Assembly (NCBI RefSeq): GCF_000733945.1 | Contig: NZ_JPOL01000002.1 | Coordinates: forward strand, 2,605,001-2,669,000 | Direction: 5' to 3' | Length of the DNA: 64,000 nt | Origin: Flavimarina sp. Hel_I_48 | Lineage (GTDB): Bacteria; Bacteroidota; Bacteroidia; Flavobacteriales; Flavobacteriaceae | Shown: piece by piece, positions 42,774 through 51,294 of the stretch | Layout of the letters: each line of letters begins with the position of its first letter | Position numbering within the stretch: the first letter of the stretch is position 1 | Translations under genes and position numbers: made by a program | Notes under the pieces: generated by a model | Told to the model about the DNA's origin: nothing | The model's database searches: none | The model's input: only the letters and a program-made list of their open reading frames with translations

Positions 42774-44156
42774 ATGGCAAAATTTGAATTAAAACTTCCC
42801 AAGATGGGTGAAAGTGTTGCAGAGGCAACGCTTACGGCATGGCTAAAAGAAGTAGGGGATACTATTGAAATGGACGAACCGGTAGTGGAGATCGCTACAG
42901 ATAAAGTAGATAGTGAAGTCCCCAGTGAAGTAGAAGGAAAGCTAATCGAGAAATTCTACGAAGTAGATGATGTCATCGCAGTAGGCGCAACGATCGCAAT
43001 TATAGAAACAGGTGGGGATGGAGAAGAATCAGAACCTTCGGAAGAGAAAACATCAGCACAGGACAAAGAGGAAAACGACAAAACCAGTGTAGAATCCCTG
43101 GGTGGTGATCCCGTTCCTGAGGCGCTTAAAGATGTTGAAAAAACAGTCGAAAAGGCTACAGAAACCGCTTCGGCGGGAGCGATTACTAACGATGGGGAGC
43201 GTTTTTATTCCCCACTCGTAAAAAATATAGCCCAGCAAGAGCATATTTCACAGGATGAACTGGATCAGGTGGAAGGTACGGGCAAAGAAGGCCGCGTAAC
43301 AAAAGATGATATCCTTGCTTACGTAGAAAATCGTGGCAGTAAAAAGCAAAAAACTACCGAAAAATCATCAAATTCGGTTTCTGGTGGTCAAAAAGCGGTC
43401 GCCATAGCAGATCAGCAAACAGCATCAGCTCCCGTAAGTGTTAACGGTCAGGATGAGGTTATCGAGATGAGCCGCATGGGTAAAATGATTGCCAAGCATA
43501 TGGTGCATTCGGTACAGACATCAGCCCACGTGCAATCGTTTATTGAGGTAGATGTTACCAATATCTGGAACTGGCGCAATAAGGTGAAAAATGATTTTAT
43601 GAAGCGTGAGGGTGAAAAACTCACCTTTACGCCCATTTTTATGCAGGCGGTTGCAAAAACGATCAGGGAATTTCCCATGATCAACATTTCCATGGACGGG
43701 GACAAGGTGATCAAGAAAAAGGATATTAACCTGGGTATGGCAGCAGCTTTGCCTACAGGTAACCTTATCGTTCCGGTCATTAAAAAGGCAGATCAGTTGA
43801 ACCTGATGGGTATGGCAAAGGCGGTAAACGACCTTGCCGACCGTGCCCGTAACGGCAAGTTAAAACCAGACGATACTCAGGGCGGTACCTATACGGTGAC
43901 CAATGTGGGAACCTTTGGCAGTGTGATGGGCACGCCCATTATCAACCAGCCTCAGGTGGCGATTTTAGCGCTTGGCGCGATTAGAAAAGTCCCTGCCGTC
44001 ATAGAAACTCCGGAAGGGGATTTTATAGGGATACGTCATAAAATGTTCCTCTCGCATTCTTACGATCACCGCGTAGTAAACGGTGCGCTCGGCGGACAGT
44101 TTGTGCAGCGCGTGGCGCAGCACCTTGAAGCCTGGGATGTAAACGAGAAGATTTAG
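42774..44156 (+). CDS. Dihydrolipoamide acyltransferase (E2 of a 2-oxo acid dehydrogenase)
   Basis: This 460-residue E2 has one lipoyl domain (about 2-77, lipoyl-lysine in EIATDKVDSEVP), an acidic linker, an E3/E1-binding domain (about 140-180, SPLVKNIAQQE to GRVTKDDILAY) and a catalytic domain to the end. The acyltransferase motif reads DHRVVNG at the C-terminus, so Asn stands where most E2 enzymes have Asp. The substrate class (branched-chain or 2-oxoglutarate) cannot be assigned surely; one lipoyl domain and the sequence style suggest branched-chain. A terminator follows. Confidence 0.9.
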   Translation: MAKFELKLPKMGESVAEATLTAWLKEVGDTIEMDEPVVEIATDKVDSEVPSEVEGKLIEKFYEVDDVIAVGATIAIIETGGDGEESEPSEEKTSAQDKEENDKTSVESLGGDPVPEALKDVEKTVEKATETASAGAITNDGERFYSPLVKNIAQQEHISQDELDQVEGTGKEGRVTKDDILAYVENRGSKKQKTTEKSSNSVSGGQKAVAIADQQTASAPVSVNGQDEVIEMSRMGKMIAKHMVHSVQTSAHVQSFIEVDVTNIWNWRNKVKNDFMKREGEKLTFTPIFMQAVAKTIREFPMINISMDGDKVIKKKDINLGMAAALPTGNLIVPVIKKADQLNLMGMAKAVNDLADRARNGKLKPDDTQGGTYTVTNVGTFGSVMGTPIINQPQVAILALGAIRKVPAVIETPEGDFIGIRHKMFLSHSYDHRVVNGALGGQFVQRVAQHLEAWDVNEKI

Positions 44157-44178
44157 AAACATTGAATTTGATATTTTT

Positions 44179-44213
44179 AAAAAAGCCAGGATTTTTCAAT
44201 TCTGGCTTTTTTT
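44179..44213 (+). terminator. Intrinsic terminator after the E2 gene
   Basis: Stem AAAAAGCCAG / CTGGCTTTTT with a 12-nt interior loop and a T7 run, starting about 22 bp after the stop. Confidence 0.8.
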
Positions 44214-44243
44214 GTTTGTATTTTCAGTGAGTAAAAGGTTATT

Positions 44244-44263
44244 TTTAAGATATCTATCTTAAA
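44244..44263. promoter_or_regulatory. 20-bp palindrome upstream of the M28 peptidase gene
   Basis: TTTAAGATA-TC-TATCTTAAA is a perfect palindrome with 9-bp arms and a 2-bp spacer. It lies 66-85 bp upstream of the ATG at 44329, in the promoter region. Likely an operator for a dimeric regulator. Confidence 0.5.
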
Positions 44264-44328
44264 GATAATAGGGATTATACCTAATTCTCTATTCCAAATG
44301 CAGCAATAACGCAAAACCAACGCACACT

Positions 44329-45834
44329 ATGAAAAATAAATACACATTAAAAAACAACTTGAAAATCCATGTTTTGGGTCTAAAAATGACCGGAATTTTA
44401 CTTTTTTTGACCATTTTAAGCCCAATTTTTGGTCAAAATTCGATGGCAGTTCCGCCTGCACTTGACGCGATAAAAACGGCAGAACTAAAATCGGACTTAT
44501 TTACTTTGGCCAGTGATTCCATGCGCGGCCGTAGGGCGGGTACGCTTGACGAACTCAACGCTGCGACCTGGGTTGCCCAGCGTGCGCAGGAAGCTGGTCT
44601 TGAACCGGCCGGGGATAATGGCACTTATTTTCAGTTTTTTAACCTGAAACGCCAGGTGGTTGATGCATCGAGTACGGTAAAAATCAATGGTGATTCTTTG
44701 GCCCTATGGCAAGATGCCTGGATTACCGCTCCCGCGAAAGGAAATATAGAAGATTCAGTAACCTGGCTAGAAAATCTTCAGGATACGACAGTTTCCTATA
44801 AAGATAAAGTAATTGCCACCCCATTGATGCCGCCAACGCCCTTGCCTGCGGAAGGAATGAGCTTATGGGTGTACCGCTACGCGCTTTCCGCCATCAGGCA
44901 ACAGGCCGGTCAATTGATCAAGCAGGGCGCAAAAGCAGTCATTCTGGTTGCAGATAGTACCGCACAGTCTAAAATTGGTTTTTTTGGCCACGGGATGGAA
45001 GAAGGTACCTACGCAATTGCATCCACCCCGCTACGAAGCGTTAATGAGCCTCCCGTACTTTTAGTAAGTCCGCAATGGGCAGAGGCACTTCAGAAGAAAG
45101 ATGCTACAATTTTGATTGATTTGAATGTAAACCAGTTTGATTATCCCTCTGCAAATGTTGTTGCCAAAGCAGTAGGTAGCGATGCTCAGCTAAAGAAGGA
45201 ATATGTACTTTTTAGCGGTCATCACGATCATGATGGGGTAGGGGAATCCGTTAAAGGCGATTCTATCTGGAACGGCGCTGATGATAATGCGAGCGTAAGT
45301 GTGGCCCTGCTGGCCATTGGCCGGGCATGGACGCAAAAACCGGGGAAGCGTAGCGCCCTTTTTGTCTGGCATGGCGCCGAAGAACGTGGTCTTTTTGGTT
45401 CGCGTTATTTTGCTGAAAATCCCACCGTTCCCAAAGAAAACATCGCCGCCGTGCTCAACGGTGATATGATAGGCCGCAATGCGGAAGGTGAAGCGGCCTT
45501 GCTGGGAGCGATTGCGCCACATCGCAATTCGCAGGAACTGGTAGCTATGGCGATGAAAGCGAACGCTGCACTCACTAAATTTAAGGTAGATACGTCGTGG
45601 GATGCCGAGGCACACCCAGAACATTGGTATTTCCGTAGTGATCATTTGCCGTATGCACAAACAAATATCCCTGCCATTTTCTTCACAACTTTATTGCATC
45701 CTGATTATCACACGCCGCGCGACGAACCAGAAACGATCAATATGGATAAACTGACCAAAATGACACAATGGATTTACGCAACAGGTTGGGAAATCTCGGA
45801 AACAGGTAAAAAACCGACTTTAATTGCTGAATAA
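44329..45834 (+). CDS. Secreted M28 family metallopeptidase
   Basis: This 501-residue exported peptidase has an N-terminal signal ending IFGQ, a short domain, a PA insertion and an M28 domain. Zinc-binding segments are visible: SGHHDHDGVG and NGADDNASV, then HGAEERGLFGSRYF, NGDMIGRN, and near the end LLHPDYHTPRDEPETIN. It is a distinct paralogue of the M28 peptidase at 39324. Start is ATG with a palindrome upstream. A short TTGACT-TTTT-AGTCAA hairpin (45835-45850) follows directly after the stop but has no U tract. Confidence 0.9.
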   Translation: MKNKYTLKNNLKIHVLGLKMTGILLFLTILSPIFGQNSMAVPPALDAIKTAELKSDLFTLASDSMRGRRAGTLDELNAATWVAQRAQEAGLEPAGDNGTYFQFFNLKRQVVDASSTVKINGDSLALWQDAWITAPAKGNIEDSVTWLENLQDTTVSYKDKVIATPLMPPTPLPAEGMSLWVYRYALSAIRQQAGQLIKQGAKAVILVADSTAQSKIGFFGHGMEEGTYAIASTPLRSVNEPPVLLVSPQWAEALQKKDATILIDLNVNQFDYPSANVVAKAVGSDAQLKKEYVLFSGHHDHDGVGESVKGDSIWNGADDNASVSVALLAIGRAWTQKPGKRSALFVWHGAEERGLFGSRYFAENPTVPKENIAAVLNGDMIGRNAEGEAALLGAIAPHRNSQELVAMAMKANAALTKFKVDTSWDAEAHPEHWYFRSDHLPYAQTNIPAIFFTTLLHPDYHTPRDEPETINMDKLTKMTQWIYATGWEISETGKKPTLIAE

Positions 45835-45875
45835 TTGACTTTTTAGTCAATAAACCGATACTAAAAACAACTATT

Positions 45876-46418
45876 TTGGACACTCTTCAGCTTGAAAAAT
45901 TGAAATATCCCATTGGTAAATTTGAAGCTCCGCAACTGATTTCGGAAGATCATCTTTCGCTTTGGTTTAAAAAATTAAAAACCTTACCAAGCCGAGTGGA
46001 TCTTGCGGTACAAAAATTAAATGAGAGTCAGCTGGATACGCCTTACCGTCCTGAAGGCTGGACGGTTCGGGAAGTCGTTCACCATCTGGCTGACAGCCAT
46101 CACAACGCCTACACCCGTTTTAAATGGGCGCTCACCGAAGATCAGCCAACCATCAAAGCCTACGATGAAAATGCCTGGGCAAAGGGAATTGATTATAAGG
46201 CGCCTATTTCACTTTCATTGAATTATTTAGCTGCTTTGCATGAAAAATTGATTTATTTACTAGAAAATCTTGAACAAAGTGATATAACTAAATCTTTTAT
46301 TCATCCTGCTACTGGCGAAAAAGTTGTCCTCAAAAATATGGTGGGCATGTATGCGTGGCACGGGGATCACCATTTAGCGCAAATCATGAGTTTAATGGAA
46401 AGGGAAGGCTGGGGTTAA
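45876..46418 (+). CDS. DinB/BstA-like (YfiT) metal-dependent transferase
   Basis: This 180-residue four-helix-bundle protein has the three histidine ligand sites of the DinB/YfiT family: VHHLADSH at about residues 70-77, and HGDHHLAQI near 163-171. The family includes bacillithiol S-transferase and other thiol-dependent metal enzymes; the function here is open. The start is a TTG at 45876, giving MDTLQLEKLKYPIGKF; no ATG serves, and homologues share the LEKLKYPIGKF start region. It is convergent with the peroxiredoxin-like gene, their stops overlapping by four bases. Confidence 0.85.
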   Translation: MDTLQLEKLKYPIGKFEAPQLISEDHLSLWFKKLKTLPSRVDLAVQKLNESQLDTPYRPEGWTVREVVHHLADSHHNAYTRFKWALTEDQPTIKAYDENAWAKGIDYKAPISLSLNYLAALHEKLIYLLENLEQSDITKSFIHPATGEKVVLKNMVGMYAWHGDHHLAQIMSLMEREGWG

Positions 46419-46975
46419 GCCTTTTTCCATTTTATATTGCACCCTATACTCGGTTTTTGCAATTGAACCGGCTGGCGACTATTTAGTAAATTGTCCAGTG
46501 CCTCACGCAGGTCACGGCCGTTAGTGGGTATGCCATTGCCTGGTCTGGAATCATCCAATTGGCCACGGTAAACAAGTTCGAGGTCAGCGTCAAAAAGGTA
46601 AAAATCTGGTGTACAGGCCGCGTCATAGGCTTTTGCGGTCTCTTGACTTTCATCATAAAGATAGGGAAAGCTGTAATTTTCCTTCCGGGCATTTTCCCAC
46701 ATTTTTCCCGGTGCGTCCTGTGGGTAGTTCTCAACATCATTGCTGCTGATTCCCACAAAGCCAAAACCGAGTACACGATAATCATTCGCTATACGCACGA
46801 TCTCATTGTTTACGTGCTTTACAAAAGGGCAGTGGTTGCAAATAAACATGATCACCGTTCCGCGGTTGCCTCGTACATCGGTCAGGGATTTCCATTTATT
46901 GGTCACCGTATCCAGTAAATTAAAATAGGGTGCCTGGGTACCCAGCGGTAACATATTAGAGGGTGTATTTGCCAT
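46415..46975 (-). CDS. Peroxiredoxin/thioredoxin-fold protein (AhpC/TSA family)
   Basis: This 186-residue protein of the AhpC/TSA group has a redox CxxC within FICNHCPFV (Cys at about 46 and 49). It also has the segments GTQAPYFNLLD and VGISSNDVENYPQDAP. It lacks a signal peptide. Members of this group are thought to reduce peroxides or disulfides with the thioredoxin system; the partner is unknown. The C-terminus ends in LQKPSIGCNIKWK, typical of the subfamily. Its stop overlaps the stop of the BstA-like gene. Confidence 0.88.
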   Translation of the reverse strand: MANTPSNMLPLGTQAPYFNLLDTVTNKWKSLTDVRGNRGTVIMFICNHCPFVKHVNNEIVRIANDYRVLGFGFVGISSNDVENYPQDAPGKMWENARKENYSFPYLYDESQETAKAYDAACTPDFYLFDADLELVYRGQLDDSRPGNGIPTNGRDLREALDNLLNSRQPVQLQKPSIGCNIKWKKA

Positions 46976-47100
46976 GGCTTTGTTCAGGTTTAAGGAAATT
47001 TAAGGTAACATTTTCAATCAAATTTACAAATACTAAAGTTGTTCTAAACTTTTGGTGCAACTGGGATGCATTTGTATTTTTATTTGAAACAAATATAACC

Positions 47101-47406
47101 ATGAAGAATACATACGACACTTTATCTGAAGCGATTGAAGCTTTGCAGAAAAAAGGATACGATAAGGATTTTAATCTTGTTGACGAAGGAATAGAATCCA
47201 AACACTTGAAGAAGAGCTGGAAAGCCGAACAAATAGAAGTTGAAGAAGCTTTCAGATTTGAAGGGATGACAAATCCCGGTGATAATTCCGTGCTTTATGT
47301 GATCAATACACATGACGGTGAAAAAGGATTGCTTGTAGATGCTTACGGCGCCTATAGCGGTCAAATTTCTAAGGAAATGATTGAAAAACTGAGAATAGAG
47401 CATTAA
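47101..47406 (+). CDS. Conserved small protein of unknown function
   Basis: This 101-residue protein begins MKNTYDTLSEAIEALQKKGY. Family members in Flavobacteriaceae have often been labelled phosphoribosylpyrophosphate synthetase, but no PRPP-binding motif is visible and the size is too small for that enzyme, so the label looks wrong. A single alpha/beta domain is likely. Start chosen at 47101; the open frame extends upstream to 46963 without a plausible start. Its stop overlaps the next ATG by one base (TAATG), so it is co-translated with the CsaA-like gene. Confidence 0.75.
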   Translation: MKNTYDTLSEAIEALQKKGYDKDFNLVDEGIESKHLKKSWKAEQIEVEEAFRFEGMTNPGDNSVLYVINTHDGEKGLLVDAYGAYSGQISKEMIEKLRIEH

Positions 47407-47741
47407 TGGCTGAATTATCGTGGACCGATTTTTCTAAGGTTGATATGCGGGTAGGTACAATTCTCACCGTAAGTGATTTTCCTGAAGCTAAAAAACCTGC
47501 ATTTCAATTGCAGGTTGATTTTGGTGATGAAATTGGAATTTTAAAAACTTCTGCTCAGATTACGGTTAACTATGACCGCACTGAACTTGTGGGTATGCAG
47601 ATTATTGCGGTAGTGAATTTTCCAAAGAAACAGATTGCCAACTTTATGAGCGAATGTCTTATTCTTGGCGTAGTTGATGACGATGCAGTTACGCTTCTAA
47701 ACCCGAGCAAGAATGTGGAAAATGGCTTGAAAATAGGTTAA
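47406..47741 (+). CDS. tRNA-binding protein (CsaA-like)
   Basis: This 111-residue protein is a single OB-fold tRNA-binding domain. It begins with SWTDFSKVDMRVGTI at the N-terminus and includes LKTSAQITVNY and the typical strand GMQIIAVVNFPKKQIANFMSECLILG. Such CsaA proteins act as tRNA-binding chaperone-like factors. The start codon overlaps the stop of the preceding gene (TAATG). A strong terminator follows. Family assignment is firm. Confidence 0.92.
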   Translation: MAELSWTDFSKVDMRVGTILTVSDFPEAKKPAFQLQVDFGDEIGILKTSAQITVNYDRTELVGMQIIAVVNFPKKQIANFMSECLILGVVDDDAVTLLNPSKNVENGLKIG

Positions 47742-47769
47742 AATCAGTATATTTAGATACATAATTAAG

Positions 47770-47798
47770 AAAAACGGTGAGCTTTTGCTCACCGTTTT
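47770..47798 (+). terminator. Intrinsic terminator after the CsaA-like gene
   Basis: Perfect stem AACGGTGAGC / GCTCACCGTT with a TTTT loop and flanking A and T runs; may also serve the converging NamZ gene in part. Confidence 0.9.
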
Positions 47799-47850
47799 TC
47801 GTTATTGCTAGTTCGATCTCCCCTCCTTTGGAAGGGCCGGGGGAGAAACT

Positions 47851-49119
47851 TTACTCATAAATCAAATAGTTCTCCCTTTTTTCCTTAAAAGCATCTAAAC
47901 CCGCTTTCCAGCTTTCTCTTATTTCAGCCATAGATTTACCAGATTCGATCTGTTTTTGCAGTTGGGCGGTGCCGGCGTGTGCGGTGAAATTTTTGGTATT
48001 GAAGAAATCTTCTTTTTTACTATGGTTGTGGTAGACGTCAATGATCCACGTAAGGTCTACGCTGCTCATCCACAGGGCCTGGCGCAAATCGATTCCGTGG
48101 CATATTTCTCCGTCGTGTTTTGGGTTTTTGGAGCCAAAATTGGAATGTGGCGTATAAATGAAATCATATTTTTCCGCAGGTAAATACGGCGAACCAATAA
48201 CCTGAAATTGCATGTCTGTACCGCGACCTGCGTTTAGACTCGTACCTTCAAGCAGTCCCAGGCTGGGATACAAATTGATGGATTTATCATTGGGTAAGTT
48301 GGGCGACGGCCGTACCGGAAGGGAATACATGAGATCGTGCTTGTAATTCTCCATAGGGATTACTGTTAAATCGGTTTTTATGCCGTTTTTCAGCCATTTT
48401 TCACCATTTATCATTTGTGCATATTCGCCAATGGTCATCCCGTGAACTAACGGAACCCCGGCATGCATACCTAGAAAACTGGTATGCTCTTTTTCCATTA
48501 TGGGTCCGTCAACGTAATGGCCATTGGGATCAGGGCGATCAAGGATGATTACCGGGATAGCATTTTCTGCGGCCGCTTCCATAATATAGTGCAACGTGGC
48601 GATATACGTGTAAAAACGTACGCCCACATCCTGAATATCAAAGATCAAAATGTCAATATTTGCTAACTGGTCGGGTTTTGGTTTTTTATTGTTTCCATAA
48701 AGGGAAACGATTTCAAGACCCGTTTTGGGGTCTTTGCCGTCATTTACCTTTTCCCCTGCGTCTGCAGTGCCGCGAAAACCGTGTTCTGGAGAGAACACCT
48801 TGACCACATTGATATTACGGCTAATCAGGGAGTCAACTAAATGTGTGTATTCTTTTTGGCCATCTGGCAGAACGTTTTTTAAGATCAGCGAACTGGGATT
48901 GCCAACAACCGCCACGCGCTTGTTCTCAAGCAGCGGTATATATTCTTCGGTGCGATTTGCTCCCAATAGCAATTCTTCCACAGCAGCGGAAACGATAACC
49001 TTCTTTTTTTCTTCTTTTTGTTTGCTGGCACTTTCATTTTCTGTCTGTGAGAGATTTGCGCAGGAAATGAACAGGACAAGAATTAAAAAATGGGTATTTT
49101 TGAGCGAACTTAAGGACAT
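47851..49119 (-). CDS. namZ: Exo-beta-N-acetylmuramidase NamZ (DUF1343, GH171)
   Basis: NamZ-type enzymes remove non-reducing N-acetylmuramic acid residues from peptidoglycan fragments. This 422-residue protein has a lipoprotein leader (LFISCAN), then the DUF1343 core with VFSPEHGFRGTADAGEKV, DILIFDIQDVGVRFYTY, RPDPNGHYVDGP and a late NAGRGTDMQFQVIGSPY. The start MSLSSLKNTH at 49119 is chosen because it gives the signal peptide; the open frame runs further upstream without another credible start. Its start lies only 7 bp from that of the divergent permease gene. Confidence 0.93.
   Translation of the reverse strand: MSLSSLKNTHFLILVLFISCANLSQTENESASKQKEEKKKVIVSAAVEELLLGANRTEEYIPLLENKRVAVVGNPSSLILKNVLPDGQKEYTHLVDSLISRNINVVKVFSPEHGFRGTADAGEKVNDGKDPKTGLEIVSLYGNNKKPKPDQLANIDILIFDIQDVGVRFYTYIATLHYIMEAAAENAIPVIILDRPDPNGHYVDGPIMEKEHTSFLGMHAGVPLVHGMTIGEYAQMINGEKWLKNGIKTDLTVIPMENYKHDLMYSLPVRPSPNLPNDKSINLYPSLGLLEGTSLNAGRGTDMQFQVIGSPYLPAEKYDFIYTPHSNFGSKNPKHDGEICHGIDLRQALWMSSVDLTWIIDVYHNHSKKEDFFNTKNFTAHAGTAQLQKQIESGKSMAEIRESWKAGLDAFKEKRENYLIYE
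49095..49102 (+). promoter_or_regulatory. -7 box TATTTTTG for the LolC/E-like gene, inside namZ
   Basis: An exact TAnnTTTG box 24 nt upstream of the TTG start at 49127, but within the 5' end of namZ on the other strand. Confidence 0.45.
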
Positions 49120-49126
49120 AGATCGA

Positions 49127-50356
49127 TTGAATTTTGAATATTTTATAGCGCGTCGTGTCATTAGCGCCGGCAAAAATAAAAGTACGGCTTCCACCCCGAT
49201 TATTAAAATCGCCATTGCCGCGATCGTGCTCGGGCTGGTCATGATGATGATCACCATTGCCACGGGCGTGGGGCTGCAAAAGAAGATAAGGGAAAAAGTT
49301 TCGGCTTTTAACGGGGATATTATTATTTCAAACTTTGACGGTAACAACAGCGAGGTAACGCTCAATCCTATTTCCACAAAGCAGGATTTTTATCCTGAAT
49401 TCAGTGCAGTTCCCAAGGTTTCGCATATACAGGCCACAGCCAGCAAGGCCGGGGTGATACGTACCGCGACAGATTTTGAAGGCATCATTATCAAGGGAGT
49501 GGGTGCAGAGTATCGCTGGGATTATATGAAAGAATTCCTGATCGCCGGCCGTCTTCCCAATTACAAAACAACACTGAATACCGAAATTCTTTTGAGCCGT
49601 TTTATGGCCAACCGTCTGGGTTTTGAAAACGGTGATAAACTCATCGTCTATTTTATTAAGGAAGATGGAGGTTTTTTAAACCGCAGGTTTGATGTCGTGG
49701 GCATATACGATTCTGGTTTTGAGGAATTTGATGCCCGTTTTCTTTTTGCAGACATAAGGCATATTCAGAAATTGAACAAATGGGGTGAAGATCAGGTAGG
49801 GGCTTTTGAGGTTTTTGTAAAGGATTATGATAACCTGAAAACTATTGAAAACGAGGTTTATGCGAGTATAGGTTCTACATTGAACTCCATGACCATGACC
49901 GAAAAATACTATTCCATCTTTGAGTGGCTTTCACTCTTTGATTTTAATATTGCGCTGATCATAGGCGTTATGATCGTGGTAGCGGGCATCAATATGGTCG
50001 TCGCGCTGCTGGTTCTTATCCTTGAACGTACACGTATGGTGGGAATTCTTAAAGCGCTGGGCAGTGCCAACTGGAGCGTGCGAAAAATCTTTATGTACAA
50101 TGCACTTTATCTTGTTCTGGTAGGCCTCTTCTGGGGAAATCTGATAGGGATCGGGCTATTATTGCTTCAGAAATATTTTGGCTTGATACAGCTCAATCCA
50201 GAAACATATTACGTGTCTGAAGCGCCGGTTTATATAGACTGGGGTTATATCGTCTTGCTCAACATAGGCACCTTTTTGTTGTGTGCAATCATGTTGCTCG
50301 TTCCATCGTATATTATCACAAAAATTTCCCCCGTAAAGACCATTAAGTTTGATTAA
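49127..50356 (+). CDS. LolC/LolE-like ABC transporter permease (FtsX fold)
   Basis: This 409-residue inner-membrane protein has four transmembrane helices: one at the N-terminus (IIKIAIAAIVLGLVMMMITI), and three in the C-terminal half (from FNIALIIGVMIVVAGINMVV). A large periplasmic MacB-like domain lies between (about 50-270). This is the FtsX/LolC pattern of lipoprotein-releasing or other mechanotransmission ABC systems. The start is a TTG at 49127; the longer open frame from 48725 would overlap namZ and its residues look non-coding. No partner ATPase is adjacent. Confidence 0.82.
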   Translation: MNFEYFIARRVISAGKNKSTASTPIIKIAIAAIVLGLVMMMITIATGVGLQKKIREKVSAFNGDIIISNFDGNNSEVTLNPISTKQDFYPEFSAVPKVSHIQATASKAGVIRTATDFEGIIIKGVGAEYRWDYMKEFLIAGRLPNYKTTLNTEILLSRFMANRLGFENGDKLIVYFIKEDGGFLNRRFDVVGIYDSGFEEFDARFLFADIRHIQKLNKWGEDQVGAFEVFVKDYDNLKTIENEVYASIGSTLNSMTMTEKYYSIFEWLSLFDFNIALIIGVMIVVAGINMVVALLVLILERTRMVGILKALGSANWSVRKIFMYNALYLVLVGLFWGNLIGIGLLLLQKYFGLIQLNPETYYVSEAPVYIDWGYIVLLNIGTFLLCAIMLLVPSYIITKISPVKTIKFD

Positions 50357-50556
50357 TGCAGAAAATACGCTGAAATTCAGCAATTTAAAGGTTTTTTTGT
50401 GTAGTTTTTAGCTAATTTTAATCGGTTTTGTATGAATGCGGTAAATCAAATGGGCGAGTATTATTGACGGTTCAATGCTAAAAATAGCCAGTTGAGCATC
50501 ATTAATTTTTTCTGTTTATGGTATCGCTGCATCTTTGAAGCCTAACACAGCTAAAG

Positions 50557-51243
50557 ATGGAACAAAGTATTACGATCGCTATTTATGTTCACGCGTTTTT
50601 CGGCGGAATTGGATTAATTGCCGGAACCATCAGTTTTTTGGTCAAAAAAGGGTCAAAATCACATCTTCTGGCCGGAAAATGGTTCAGTATTGGGATGATT
50701 ATCAGTTCGCTGATCAGTATTCCCGTGGCCTGGATACCGGGTCATAAAAATATGTTCCTTTTCCTTATCGCGTTGTTTACCATTTATCTCGTCCTCGCCG
50801 GGAACCGCGCGCTTACCTTTAAGCCCATATTTAAGAAAACCAGCGCAACGTTGATAGATAAGCTAATTTCAGGCAGTATGATGTTATTTGCGATGGTGAT
50901 GATTGGTGTTGGTATTTTAGGATTGATTCAGGATGGGCAGAATGCTGTTTTGTTTCTGTTTTTCGGTCTCTTTGGACTGGGATTCGCGATAAAGGATTTT
51001 CGGTTTTATAAAAATCCAGCTGCTGATACATCTAAATGGCTCGTCAATCACCTGGCCAGGATCATAGGCGCCTATATTGCATCCATCACCGCCTTTATGG
51101 TTGCCGGTCTCAACTTTGATAACCTCGCTGCATGGATGCTGCCTACTTTGATAGGAACCGGGGCGATCATCTACTGGACGCGCCGTGTAGGGAAAAGAAA
51201 ATTTCTTCGACCAAGGATGCCAAAAACCAATAATTTAGGATAG
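50557..51243 (+). CDS. Multi-spanning membrane protein, DUF2306-like
   Basis: This 228-residue protein has about seven hydrophobic segments and starts with IAIYVHAFFGGIGLIAGTIS, followed by a polar loop KKGSKSHLLAGKWF. It resembles DUF2306-type membrane proteins of unknown function. The C-terminus is basic (RRVGKRKFLRPRMPK). A near-match to a -7 box (CATCTTTG) precedes it. It lies just upstream of the cysteine synthase gene on the same strand, but that gene has its own promoter. Confidence 0.7.
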   Translation: MEQSITIAIYVHAFFGGIGLIAGTISFLVKKGSKSHLLAGKWFSIGMIISSLISIPVAWIPGHKNMFLFLIALFTIYLVLAGNRALTFKPIFKKTSATLIDKLISGSMMLFAMVMIGVGILGLIQDGQNAVLFLFFGLFGLGFAIKDFRFYKNPAADTSKWLVNHLARIIGAYIASITAFMVAGLNFDNLAAWMLPTLIGTGAIIYWTRRVGKRKFLRPRMPKTNNLG

Positions 51244-51245
51244 CT

Positions 51246-51278
51246 TTTGGCCAGAACCTTGCGTAAAAAGTATCTTTG
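51246..51278 (+). promoter_or_regulatory. Promoter of the cysteine synthase gene
   Basis: TTTG at 51246-51249 and TATCTTTG at 51271-51278, separated by 21 bp, close to the Bacteroidota consensus; the -7 box ends 16 nt before the ATG at 51295. Confidence 0.7.
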
Positions 51279-51294
51279 CAGGAAGAAAGAACTT

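Noticed and set aside
46963..47100. Longer form of the small conserved protein at 47101
   Set aside because: The upstream codons overlap the minus-strand peroxiredoxin-like start, and the start at 47101 with MKNTYDTLSEAI is family-like.
48725..49126. Extended N-terminus of the LolC/E-like permease
   Set aside because: The upstream frame lies antisense to the start of namZ, and its residues (Ser/Phe-rich) do not resemble the family.
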